Origin: Diphasiastrum complanatum
Taxonomy: Eukaryota; Streptophyta; Lycopodiopsida; Lycopodiales; Lycopodiaceae
Assembly: GCA_029204225.1 (NCBI GenBank)
Contig: CM055111.1
Span: forward strand, 44,185,815-44,249,814
DNA length: 64,000 nucleotides
Reading direction: 5' to 3'
A program made the position numbers and the translations under genes. The notes beneath the pieces were generated by a model. It worked only from the letters and a program-made list of their open reading frames with translations, was not told the origin of the DNA and searched no databases. Each line of letters starts with the position of its first letter. Position 1 is the stretch's first letter. Positions 40,101 to 53,201 of the stretch are shown piece after piece.

Positions 40101-41775
40101 CAACAGTGTATTTGATGTCCTTCTTTTTGCCGTTTATTTGCTAGCCCTTAGCCCTAAAGCATACGATAGGTCCACACTTTTGCGCGTTTTGATGGGCTTG
40201 TGTGGTGTGCATCTTCAATAACATGGCTTGATGAAAACAACTGCAACAAAACTGTTGTTCACAATTTTAAACTCCAGAAGTGAATGGACACCAGAAGAGT
40301 GAATGGTCAACAGAACTATGCCATTCACTACAAGGAACCACAGGACCGACCATCCTACAAGAAGTATTGCTATCTCTGTCAGCACAAGCCTGCACAGTAC
40401 TATGTCTTATATGATGTGATCGGTTTCCCCCCGGATGAATTTCAACAACTTACTAATTACTTATGCAAAACTATTTCATTCACTACAGGGAACCACGAGA
40501 CCTACATAGTACTATGTCTTATATGATGTGATCGGTTTCCCCCCGGATGAACTTCAACAGCTTACTAATTACTTATGCAAAACTGTTTCATTCACTACAG
40601 GCCGTCCGTCCGTTGGCCGAAACCAATGACACCCAAAACGAATCCTGTTTGGAAACTGGGCCGTTGACGGAGAGCTGCAAAACTAGTCCATTTCGCTTGA
40701 CCTGATTGCGTTTCTGTCTCGTCGAGCGGCCATTTTGACCGAACGACACCCGAATCGAGCCAAGCTCTGTCCCTTGAGATCGTATCGGGATCACGAATCG
40801 GTGGACTGTATTCCTGGACCATTTTGTCGATTCCAAATGTTTTCAGGTCCCGACCGGACAAAGTGTCCCTGAAGCCCTGTTTGACATCGAACTTTGGAAG
40901 GACGTACTGGGCCTGCCGTCCGTCCGATCCTTGTCCCGTCTGCTCCCACAAGTTCTAATAGAGGTTGTCCGTTGGCTAAAACGGACGACACCTGAAACGG
41001 ATCCCGTTTGGAGAAACAGGGACGTCGAACGGAGAGCTGCAAAACTAGTCCATTTCGCTTGACCTAATTGCATTTTTGTCCCGTCAAAGGGCCATTTTGA
41101 CCGAACGACACCCGAATCGAGCCAGGCTCGGTCCTTTGAGTTCGTATCGAGATCACGAATCCGTGGACTGTATTCCTAGGCCATTTTGTCGATTCCAAAT
41201 GTTTTCTGGCCTCGCGACGTGTCCCCAAAGCCCTGTTTAACGTCAAACTTCGGACGGACGTTGCGGGCCGACTGTCGGTCGTTTCCTTGTCCTGTTTGTT
41301 CCCACATGTTCATATCGAGATTGTCCACTAGCCGAAACAAACGGCACCCGAATCGGATCCCGTTTGGAGAAACGGAACCATCGGACGGATAGCTGCAAAA
41401 CTAGTCCATTTCGACTGACGTAATTGCGTTTCTAACCCGTCGAACGGCCATTTTGACCGGACGATGCCCGAATCGAGCCAGGCTCGTCCCTTGGGTTCGT
41501 ACCCGCTTCACGAACCTGTGGACTGTATTCCTGGACCATTATTACATTCTACGCAAGTTTAAGTGCATGCTACACAAGTGCTACTTTGATGTTGAATCTG
41601 CACATACCTATGGTGCAATGCCTACGACACAATGAGGACGTGGGGTGGGGTTGATGATGTTTATGAATGTGGTTATGATGATTATGGTTGTGGCTTGTTT
41701 TGATGGTTATGGCTGTGGGGTTGTGGATTTAGGATGATTTGTTAGGGCTTAGGGTGTTATGTTAACTGTGTCGTT

Positions 41776-41845
<70 letters not shown>

Positions 41846-44800
41846 CTTGCACAGAGCAAACCATTTCTGACTAACCATTCAAATTTCACAGAGCTAATCA
41901 TTTGTAAGCAACCACGGTAAATTAGCCATGACACAAATAGATTGTAAAAAAATACATACATCTCATCTGATGCCACTGTACATGATGCTAAAATGTGTAT
42001 CAGTATCTACAAGTCTGTGCTAAAAAAATCATCCCTCTACGTGCCAGATGCATCTGCAGGGGTGTCAAATACAAAGTCTGGCTGGGAGTCTGGAGGCATC
42101 TGGGACTCCTCTAAGAAGGGGCCAACGCCTGCCAAGAGACGACTAGAAAAATCATCAGTGTGTCCCCTCTTGGTTGGCCTGCCTCTGGGTCTGCCGGAAG
42201 GAACCCTCTGTGGTACACTCCTGCCTGGGGGTCTCCCTCTGCCACGGGGGGGTCTCTGGGAAGAACTGCCTGCCTGTGATGCTCTGAGTCGTCTCTGCGC
42301 TATCTGTCTCTGGGCAGGAGCCTTTGTCTCCCTCGCAAACTCTGACCAACCATCATCTGAAAGGGGGCGTGAAGCGGGAGTACTGGGTGGGGCACGTACA
42401 CAATCCCCTACAAGGTCGACCGTCTCGTCTGAATCATATGTGGGCTCATCAGAGGAGGAGGGCAATGGAACGTCAGCAGGGAGGGGGGTGGTCTCATCGG
42501 CATCGGCATCATCCTCGGGATCACCCCGCAGAGCACGCCGAGCGGCATCATCTGGATCAACCTCTGGCTTTGGCTCATGATCGGCCGCTGCAACCAGGCA
42601 CTCATCGGGATTGACCTGCACAAGTCAATCATTCGTGAGAATAGCCGAAGCAACCGTGAGGGCATTAAACTGAATGTAAACCAATATGAAAGCAAAACGA
42701 TAGAGCAACGAAATATACCTGCAGCAGTAGGGCGCGTGCACCTCCTGCCCTCGTGCTCTCCGTGATGCGTCGAACCACCTTGGTGTTGATGTTGTAGTAC
42801 ACCAAGTCATTGCATCACTCCGTCGTCTGACGGTTCCGCCTGTTCGTGTGAACAAGGCTGAACGTTGACCAGTTCCGCTCGCACATGCAAGCAGAACAGT
42901 CCTGCATTAATTGGCAACAACTCGAGTGAGTACCAACCTTGTAGAGAAAATGCGAAAACTGGTTGGATGAATGAGATTAGACAACATACCTGTGAAAGGA
43001 CTCGGAACGCGAGCGTCCTCAGGTCTGGCTGCCCAGCGCCGTACCTCTCCCACCATGATACAGGCAAGAGCCTGTTCTCTCGAACACGTGCAAGGTCCTC
43101 GCCGAACAGCCCCAGAGAGTGCTTGCAGTTGACAAGCGATATGCTTGAGTACACTTGAGCCCGCGCAGGGAAATTGAGCGAACGACAATGTAAGACAGAG
43201 CAAGAGTTTACTTGTAACTGAGCCTCTGCTTCTCGAGCCTGCTACGGATAACAGTGTCGCTACTGAGGAGGCGAATGTACGAGAACCAGTCCGCAAGCAG
43301 CTTTGCATCGTCGTACTGCCTCTCGCTCTGAAACAGCGGATGCAGTATGTGGGCCACACTGTGAATGGGCCGGTGAAACTTATCCCATCGTCGCTGCCAC
43401 AAGCGCCTGATAGGCTCCAACCTGTGGACCAAACCACGTGGAGGCAACAATTACATACCATCATGTTGTGGCAGCAAGACGAAACAGAGTGCAAAATGGA
43501 AGTAAGGTCGGTGAGATGGAAAAAAGTTATACCTGGCAGGGTCCAGCTCAGAACGCTGGAGAGACTCACCTATGCGGTCCATGAACTCGTAAATGAGGCC
43601 CATTGTGCACCCCTCGCGATCAACGAGCCTCAGAACAGAGTAGATGGGGCGCATGACGTCCATCAGCTGCTGCATATCCACCCAGAAAGGCTCCATGAAT
43701 AAGATGTCGTGGAAGGCCAAGCCCTCTGGGGTCGTGGACAGGTCCATGGCGGTGAACTCTGCAGAAGTAGCCATGTGCCGCAAATCACCCTTGAGCTTGT
43801 GTAGCCGCTCAAGCATGATGAACTGGTAGGCGAAGCGGGTGCGAGCGGACTTCTTCAAGTCGAGCTTGCATTGACAAACGGAATGAGAGGCACACATGAA
43901 ACCAGCAAAAAGAAAAGAAGCATCTTGAACAAGCCAAAAAATAAGTAGCAACTTACATGCTGAATGTGCGGAAAAGGGCCGTCATGCGGCGCTTGCGTGT
44001 GACAAAGTCCACAACCGCAAGTGCCCTCGTGAGAATCTCACTGACCCAAGGCAGGCGCTCGATGGAATGCAGGAGGAGGTCCAGTGAGTGTGCGGCACAT
44101 GGAGTCCACACAATGGAGGGGTAGTCTGCCATAAGAAGCTCCCCATACCGCGGCAGTTGGACGCATTGTCCGTCACAACCTTTCTCGGTACGTTCACACG
44201 ATCAGTTCACAACTTGGACCCTCATGTCTAATATACATATATCATATCTATAGATATATCTATATATATATAGATATATATAGATATATCAGAACAAAGT
44301 AGATGGGCTGCATGACGTCCATGAGCTGCTACATATCCACCCAGAAAGGCTCCATGAATAAGATGTCGTGGAAGGCCAAGCCCTCTGGGGTCGTGGACAG
44401 GTCCATGGCAGTGAACCCTGCCGAAGTGGCCATGTGCCGCAATTCAACCTTGAGCTTGTGTAGCCGCTCAAGCATGATGAACTGGTAGGCAAAGCGGGTG
44501 CGAGCGGACTTCTTCAAGTCGCGCCTACATTGACAAACGGAATGAGAGGCACACATGAAACGGCAAAAAATAAGGAAGCATCTTGAACGAGCCAAAAAAT
44601 AAGTAGGAGCTTACCTGCTGAATGTGCGGAAAAGGGCCGTCATGCGGAGCTTGCGTGTGACGAAGTCCACAATCGCAAGTGCCCTCGTGAGAATCTCACT
44701 GACCCAAGGCAGGCGCCCGATGGAATGCAGGAGGAGGTCCAGTGAGTGTGTGGCACATGGAGTCCAGTCAATGGAGGGGTAGTCTGCCATAAGAAGCTCC

Positions 44801-45966
44801 CCCATACCGCGGCAGTTGGACGCATTGTCCGTCACAACCTTTCGCGATACGTTCACACAATCAGTTCACAACTCGGAAACACATTGCAATCAATCGAAAA
44901 CTACGCAAAACTATTGTATCAACATCAAGCAGCAAATGAGCAAGCAACTAATGAAAGAATATTATACCTGGACAACGCGCTGTGGCCCGAATAATGTCGT
45001 AAATGTACTCGGCCGAATGCACTCTCCCTGCCTCGGAGGCGTCAATGCTGCGCAGGAACATGGAACCGTAACAACTAGAAACAATCACGTTGATGAGTGG
45101 ACGTCTGCGACGATCAGTCCACCCATCAGCCATGATGGAACAGCCGTATCTATCCCAAGCCTCGTGCAGTGCGGCCAGTCTCTCTCTGACTGATGCAACC
45201 CGGTCCTGGAGCAAAGGGCCTCGTAGTGCGTCGACTGTGGGTGGTGTGTAGCCGGGCCCGCAGACTGCAACTTTCGAGATAGCCTCTCGAAAGATGCGGG
45301 ATGATGCCATGATAAAGGGGAGGTTCAGGTCATAGAACATCTGTGCTATGGTCCTGGTGGCCTCTCTGTGCTGCCCCTCTCTGAAAGATCCCGGCATGGA
45401 CATCTGTCTGGTGCCTCGGGATGTGGATGGCTGGGAGGATGCGGATGGATGATGTGGATCTGGAGGTGGTGGCATAGGTACAGGTGCGGAAGCGGAGGAT
45501 GTGGACGGGCCGTGCAAATCTGACGGTGATGGCAGAGGCGTAGGTGCAGCAGTGGAGGCTGTGGATCCATGGGGAGTACTGGCGGAGGCGGAGGCAGAGG
45601 CAGTGGCGGGGGCGGGGGCGGGTGCAGCGGCGGTGGCGGTGGCGGGTGCAGATGCGACGATGGGGGCGATGGGTGTACCAGTGGCAGTGGGTGCACCTCT
45701 AGAAATAGAGTCCGAGGCATTTGTGGACGGCTCGCCGGGCTTAGCAGCTGGCTCAGAATATGTCTCGATAATGCGAGCCCTCTCCGCAGTGGGGATGACC
45801 ATACAAATGCCGATCCCGTAAGGTCCCCCCGTGGGTCGGACTCGCAACCCCCCCAGATGTGCTCGAACCCGAGAGGCGTTCCCTGTGAACTGCCTTCAAC
45901 AAAAAGGGCAACGCCACTTTTTGTCGGGCATCACCTCCACCTCATCCCAAATGGGACGAGCAGCCA

Positions 45967-46042
<76 letters not shown>

Positions 46043-46334
46043 GCACGCACACACACAAAGAAACACGGAAATCCAAGCTCTCTCTCCCACTCTAAACCCT
46101 AAGCCACAAACCACAAACCCAAGCACCCTTAAACCTAAATCCTAAACTCACACACACACGCTGTGCACACACACAAATCCTCTCTCTCTCCGTCCCTCAC
46201 ACTCTGTCTCTTCCTCTCTCTCTCACACACAGATCACCACACACACACAACTGTATGCACACAGATCAACAATATATTTTCACACACACACACACAATTT
46301 TCACACACACACACAACTCATCACACAAACACCA

Positions 46335-46409
<75 letters not shown>

Positions 46410-47567
46410 CTCCCACTCTCTCTCTCTCTCTCTCTCTCCCTCTTCCGCCCTCTTTCTGCTCTCAGGTTCTACGGACTGTCCGCAGGGCCAGCGTGCTTTT
46501 GTTTTTTTCTTTTTCTTTTTAAAAAAAAAACGTGTCCGGGGCCCGGACGTTGGACGCGTCCAGCCCAAAAAAAAAAAATTAAAAAAAAAAGACGCATCCG
46601 GAGGTCGGACGCGTCCGGGTCCGGGCTTCTGACGCGGACGCTGCCCGCCACTTCGGCCCGGACCCTCATGTCTAACAGATATGAGGGTTCGGCCTGGACG
46701 CGGGCATTCCGCGTCCGCGTCCGGCGTCCAGACCCGGATGCGTCCAACCCCCGGACGCAGGGTCGGACGCGTCCATTTTTTTTTTGAATAACACTTAAAA
46801 AATTTATTTTAAAAAAAAAAAACGGACGCGTCCGGAACACACCCTTGGCGCATCTAGGTCTGGACGCAGACGCAGACGCACGTCCGGACGCACCATCCGC
46901 TTCCTTAGATATATATATATATATATATTATATATGGTGCTGCCCTGGTACCACTTTTCCAGGGTGGCACCATATTGGCGGTGCCACCATTATGGTACCG
47001 GCGGTACCACATGGAACTATGATATATATGGGGCGGACGCGGATGCTCGGGACCCATGTCCGAGTTCGGACGCGTCTACCCCGAACGTGGTTTTGTTTTT
47101 CCCTCATAAAATAGCAAAAAAATCGAAAAAAAATATTATTAAAAAAAAAAGTGGGTTTGTCTGGGTTCGGAAGCCAGACGCAGACACAAAAAGCCCGTGC
47201 CCATTATGTCTGATATATATATAAAAAAACTTAAAAAAAAGGGGTGTGCCCGGGTCCACGTCCATGACCCGGACGCGAACGCGAAAAGGCCGCGTCCGGC
47301 CCGGACCCTCATCCCTGATACATATACATATATATATATATATATATCTAAGGAAGCAGATGGTATGTCCGAACGCGCGTCCGGACCCGGACGCGCCAGG
47401 GGTGCGTCCAAAGGTTCGAACGCATCCGCTTTTTTTTAAAAAAAAAAATTAGTGTTGATAGGCTTAAAAAAAAATTTTAAAAAATGGACGCGTCCGAGGG
47501 TCGGACGCATCCGGACGCCGGACGCGGACGCAGATTGCCCTCGTCCGGCCCGGACCCTCATGTCTGG

Positions 47568-47616
<49 letters not shown>

Positions 47617-50600
47617 TAGTAAAGAGTGCCCGTCGTTGACGAGCGATGGACGGCCGTCGTTGACAGGTGGTCGATGGTCGTTGATGGGTGGCCGATGGTC
47701 GTTGTGTTGAAGAGTAATGCCTATTTTACCCCTTTTGGCTAAGCATTAGTTAAGTTGTACATAACTCATGGGGCATGTTTTGATTAGATGCATGAGACCC
47801 CCCCTTTTGTTAAGTTATGTAGATTAGTGCAAGTGGCCCACTTGGCCAAGTAGCTCACTCCTATGGTTGACACCTAGACTTTCCATGCATGTAAAGGAGG
47901 TGCTTGCCTCACAAGGGATTTGGAGGACCCACACCCTCCTCTCTCTCTCTAGCAATTCATTTCTTCTTGAGACTTTTGAGTTTGTGAGATGCTCATGCAA
48001 TTCTCCTTGTGTGTGATATTTCCATAGCCAAGTTTTCTCAAGCTTTCATAGTTGATCTAGCATTTGAGTTAAGATACTCCATAGCTAGGTCTTGTAAATC
48101 TTCATGGTATCAGAGCAGGTTGTCTAGCCTGTGAGTCTGAGAGTGAGAGAAACTTCAGTGCTTAGATTCTTGAGAAGATTCTTATCTTCTACAAGCACCT
48201 CAATCTTGAAAGAGGGAGCATTTGATCTACAGGTGTCAGATCAGGTGGAGTCTTGCACTGTTGGAGAGCTATTGGCAAGGGGAGTGGGATGATCCAAAAA
48301 CTTTCTAAATCTGGCTAAGTTTTGGGGAGTCTTTCTGGAGGAGCTTACACAAAAGTAGGGCGCACTTTCTATAGGGGCTTCTGGTTTCTGTTCCAGTGGA
48401 GCCTAGTGCTTGTGCTAGTGAGGCCACACCAAGTGGCAAAGACAAAAGCAGGAGCTGAAGGGTTGCCTTGAAGTGGCTACATACCCTAGTTTGGGGCTAA
48501 ACCCTTGTTGCTGGAAGCTGTTCTTTTCTGATCTTTTTCAAGTTGAGCTTCTGTTTTAAGCACAGATTTTAGCATGGCAAGTCTTGGGGAGAGTTTGCTG
48601 GGTGAATCTAGCAAACTAGATGGCACAAACTACAGAGTGTGGAAGTTCAAGATAGCCAATATCTTGATGGATAAGAATTGTTGGGAGGTCATGACAGGTA
48701 CAGAACCTGTACCAACATCTGATCCTGAATTGAAGGACTACATGAACAGGAGACATAAAGCTCATAGGATAATCAATCTTTCTGTCAAGGACAATATTAT
48801 TCCTCACATTTGCAATGCAAGGGATGCAGCTGATGCTTGGACAATTCTGAAGTCTATGTTTGAAACAGTGGATTCAGCCAAGCTGGTGTATTTGCAAAAC
48901 AGGTTACATACTCTCAAGATGGAAGCAGGTGCAACAATTGGTGATCATATTACAAAGGTCAAGGACCTATTGGATCAGCTTGCTTCAGTTGGAGAGAAAG
49001 TAAGTGACAGGAGTATTGTTCCCATAGTCTTGAACAGCTTGTCATTCAACTATCAAGACTATGTGATGTCCCTTTCTGCTAGGGAGAAACTCCCAACCTT
49101 TGGGGAGTTATGTGGTCTTCTTTTACAGGAGGAGATGAGAAGGAAAAATCTTTCTGAAAGGGAAGATAATCCAGAGCTTGCATTTGCTTCTAAGAAGAAG
49201 CAAAACTTTCAGAAGAAAGGCAAAGGCAAAAAGAAGAACTCAAAGCAAAGCTTGGAGCAGCAGGTGTCCAAGTTACAGGTTGGAGAGGAGTTAAGCACCA
49301 ATTCCTCATCTACACCCAAGAGGAAGGGCAACTGCAACTATTGTGGTAAGTATGGGCATTTTGCTTTTGAATGCAGGAAGAAGCAAAGTGATCAGAAGAA
49401 GGGAAAGAACCAGCAGAGTCACTTTGTTGACAAAGTTAAAAGGAGGAGCAATCTGGTGTGCTTGAGCTATTCACCGCAGCCCTATCATCTGAATCCACAT
49501 TTGGTGGATGGTACATTGATTCTGGAGCCTCAAAGCACATGACACCTCATAGAGATTGGTTCAGCACCTATGAGGAGACAGAAGATGGCCAGCATGTTTG
49601 CCTTGGAGATAATTCTACACGTATGGTGAGGGGCAAAGGCACAGTTGCAATACAGCTATCATCAGGTGAGGTGAAGGAAATTAAAAGTGTGTTGCATGTA
49701 CCAGGGTTGGCTAAGAACTTGTTATCTGTTGGTGCCATTACCAAACAAAACATGGTGGTAGAGTTTAATGATTCTAGGTGTTTGGTAAAAGACAAAGATC
49801 AGAACTTCAAAGTGGTAGCCAAGGGAATGCAAGAAGGAGGTCTTTACAAGCTTTTCACAACCGTTCCTAGCCAAGAGGCCTTGTCTGCAAGAGATACTAA
49901 TCGGGACAAGCTTTGGCATGAGAGACATGGTCATTTGAGTTACAAAAGTTTGCAAGTTTTGAACAGGCACAAAATGGTAGTAGATCTTCCTAGCAAAGCT
50001 ACCAGGGCCAAGGGCATTCTTGAACTTGTGCATTCAGATTTATGCGGTCCCATGCAGGTCAAATCAGCAGGGGGGGCATACTATCTCATGACCTTCGTAG
50101 ATGATTTCTCTCGGAAGGTATGGGTCTATTTTCTGAAACTGAAATCTGAAGCGTTCAAATACTTCAAACAGTGGAAAGCTATGGTGGAAAACCACACAGG
50201 AAAGAGGTTAAAGACTCTCAGGTCAGATAAGAGTGGTGAGTATATTTCTGATGAGTTCAAAGATCTTTGCAAAGCATGTGGGATAAAGAGACAGTTTACT
50301 ACTCCACATACACCGCAGCAAAACGGCGTGGCTGAGCGGAAAAACAGGTCTATAGTTGAGTGTGCGAGGAGCATGCTCAAGGCAAAGGGGTTGCCAAATT
50401 CCTTTTGGGCAGAAGCGGTAGCAACTGCTGTTTTTCTATTGAATAGAAGTCCAACCAAAGCAGTTGAAGGAATCACGCCAGAAGAGGCATATAGTGGCAA
50501 CAAGCCCAAAGTGGGCAACCTTCGAGTGTTTGGGTGTACAGCATATGCACATATACCAAAGGACTTGCGGAAGAAACTTGATGCAAAATCCGTAAAGTGT

Positions 50601-53158
50601 GTCTTTCTTGGGTATAGTGAAGGTGAGAAAGCTTATGTGCTATATGATCTCGAAAACAGGAGGAAGATCCTAAGTCGAGATGTCATCTTTGATGAAGAGC
50701 ATGCACCCAAGATACAGGAGCAAGAGAAGGAAGGAATAACTGAGTTCATACCCTTGATTGATTCCACGGATGAGGATCCTAGTCAAGAGTCCTGTAAGCC
50801 TCAAGTGCAGGAGCAACAACAGGAAATCGAACCTACTAGTTCGAGACCTCTTTTTGGCCAAGTACCAGAAGCAGAAGTTGGAGACAAGCGGAAGACCAAA
50901 ACAGTACCATGGGATACGTGGTCACCATCCACATCACCTACTGCTAGGAAGAAGCTACCTAGGTGGTATTGGAAAACAATCAAAGAAGGTCAAATGATTG
51001 AAGAAGGAGAGAGCAGTGAACAGGGTGTCAGAAGATCTCTTAGGTCTCATGAGAGACAAGAGACTAACTTTGCTCTTATGTCCACTATTCTGAATGCAGA
51101 TGAGCCACAGTTCTTTCACGAAGCCGTGAGAGAAAAGGTATGGCAACATGCCATGCAGGAGGAGTACAACTCCATTGTCAAGAATGACACATGGGAGCTC
51201 ACTACATTGCCAGAAGGGAAGCAACCAATAGGTTGCAAGTGGGTCTATAAGACCAAGTTTCATGCCAATGGAACAGTGGACAAGTACAAGGCAAGGTTGG
51301 TGGCGAAAGGCTATGCTCAGCAAGAGGGGCTAGACTATGATGAGACATTCGCACCTGTTGCTAGAATGACATCTATCAGGACCGTTTTGGCTATAGCCTC
51401 ATATTTTGATTGGGATGTCCATCAAATGGATGTCAAGAGTGCCTTTCTTAATGGGCACCTACAGGAGGAGGTTTACATGGAACAACCGCAGGGATTTGAA
51501 ATAACAGGCAAGGAGAATCTGGTTTGCAGGCTTAGGAAAGCCTTGTATGGGCTCAAACAGGCGCCAAGGGCTTGGTATAGCCGAATTGATGAGTACTTTG
51601 CAAGGCAAGGGTTTGAGAAGAGTAAGTCTGATTGCAATCTTTATGTCTTCAGGGAAGGAGAAGACTTTGTGGTCGTTGTGCTCTATGTGGATGATCTACT
51701 CATCACGGGAAGCAATAAGAAGCTTATTGCTTGTGTTAAGAAGAATCTTTCTAATGAGTTTGAAATGAAAGATTTGGGTTTGCTACACTATTGCCTAGGA
51801 GTTGAAGTTTGGAAAGGGAAGCGTTGTCTTTTTATCTCACAGGCAAAGTATGCACAGAAATTATTGAAGAGGTTTAACATGCAAGAAAGCAAACCAATCA
51901 GCACACTCATGGATGCAAGCAACAAGCCATCAAAAGATGATGGTCCAGCATATGCAGATGAGACGCTCTATCGTCAGTTAGTGGGCAGCCTGATTTACCT
52001 TACTACCACCAGGCCAGATATTGCTTATGCGGTTGGAATTGCAAGTCAATACATGTGTAAGCCTACCGAAGCACATTGGAAGGCAGCCAAGCGGATCCTA
52101 CGATATGTGAGAGGGACAGTGACTTATGGGATTGGATACACGGATGACGGGAACCTTCAGCTGGAAGGTTATTCAGATTCTGATTGGGCAGGTGATAGAG
52201 ACGATCGGAGATCGACGACAGGCTATTGTTTCAGCCTAGGTTCAAGGGCTATATCGTGGTGCAGTAAGAAGCAGCCTACTATTGCTCTATCGTCTACCGA
52301 AGCTAAGTACAGGGCAACTACGAGGTCCGCCTGTAAAGCCATTTGGTTACGCGGTCTACTTGAGGACATGCAGATTGCTCAAGTAAGACCTACATTGTTA
52401 CATTGTGATAACCAAAGCTGCATTCAGCTTGCGAGGAATCCAGTCTATCATGCACGGACAAAACACATAGAGGTGGACCAGCATTTTATACGAGAGAAAG
52501 TGCACAGTGGGGAGATCGAGCTAGTTTATTGTGACACCAATGACTAGACAGCTGATATTTTTACTAAACCACTTAGTAAAGATAAGTTTGAAAAGTTCTG
52601 AACTTTGTTGGGTGTCAGTTTGAATAAAATTGCCATTAAGGGAGGGTGTTGAAGAGTAATGCCTATTTTACCCCTTTTGGCTAAGCATTAGTTAAGTTGT
52701 ACATAACTCATGGGGCATGTTTTAATTAAATGCATGAGACCCCCCCTTTTGTTAAGTTATGTAAATTAGTGCAAGTGGCCCACTTGGCCAAGTAGCTCAC
52801 TCCTATGGTTGACACCTAGACTTTCCACGGTTTGGAGGTGCTTGCCTCACAAGGGATTTGGAGGACCCACGCCCTCCTCTCTCTCTCTAGCAATTCATTT
52901 CTTCTTGAGACTTTTGAGTTTGTGAGATGCTCATGCAATTCTCCTTGTGTGTGATATTTCCATAGCCAAGTTTTCTCAAGCTTTCATAGTTGATCTAGCA
53001 TTTGAGTTAAGATACTCCATAGCTAGGTCTTGTAAATCTTCACGTTGATGGGTGGCCGATGTATGTGTGTGTATGTACGTGAGTGCATGTGTTATCTATG
53101 TATGTGGATTTGTGTGTATGATTTGTGCTTGATGGTGTGTGTGATTTATGTGGTCAAT

Positions 53159-53201
<43 letters not shown>

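Larger units (their letters stand above)
47705..53042 (+). mobile_element. Complete Copia LTR retrotransposon, 5.34 kb
   Basis: LTRs at 47705-48104 and 52647-53042 (TG...CA), a Met-tRNA-type primer-binding site at 48105, gag, pol in Copia order (protease, integrase, RT, RNase H), a polypurine tract at 52638-52646 and a perfect 5-bp target duplication. The LTRs differ at only a handful of places, several of them G-to-A, plus one small indel. The element is therefore fairly young, although two stops in the RNase H tail and a frame change between gag and pol suggest this copy is not active. It sits in the PGL intron, in the opposite orientation to the gene. Confidence 0.93.

Noticed and set aside
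40588-41246. Overlapping minus-strand frames that look like a repeated protein
   Set aside because: The similarity between frames follows the 360-bp DNA satellite period. Frames change between units and no domain is seen.
46090-46150. Interstitial telomere array (CCCTAAA)
   Set aside because: Only a few separated CCCTAAA-like heptamers occur inside CA/CT-rich simple sequence. There is no continuous array.
40400-47600. CRISPR-like arrays suggested by regularly repeated GGACGCGTCC and GGTACC units
   Set aside because: The window is eukaryotic nuclear DNA. Units are contiguous or irregular and there are no constant repeats with unique equal-length spacers.
50126-51323. Minus-strand ORFs inside the Copia pol region
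   Set aside because: They are antisense shadows of a well-supported pol frame, with no motifs of their own.
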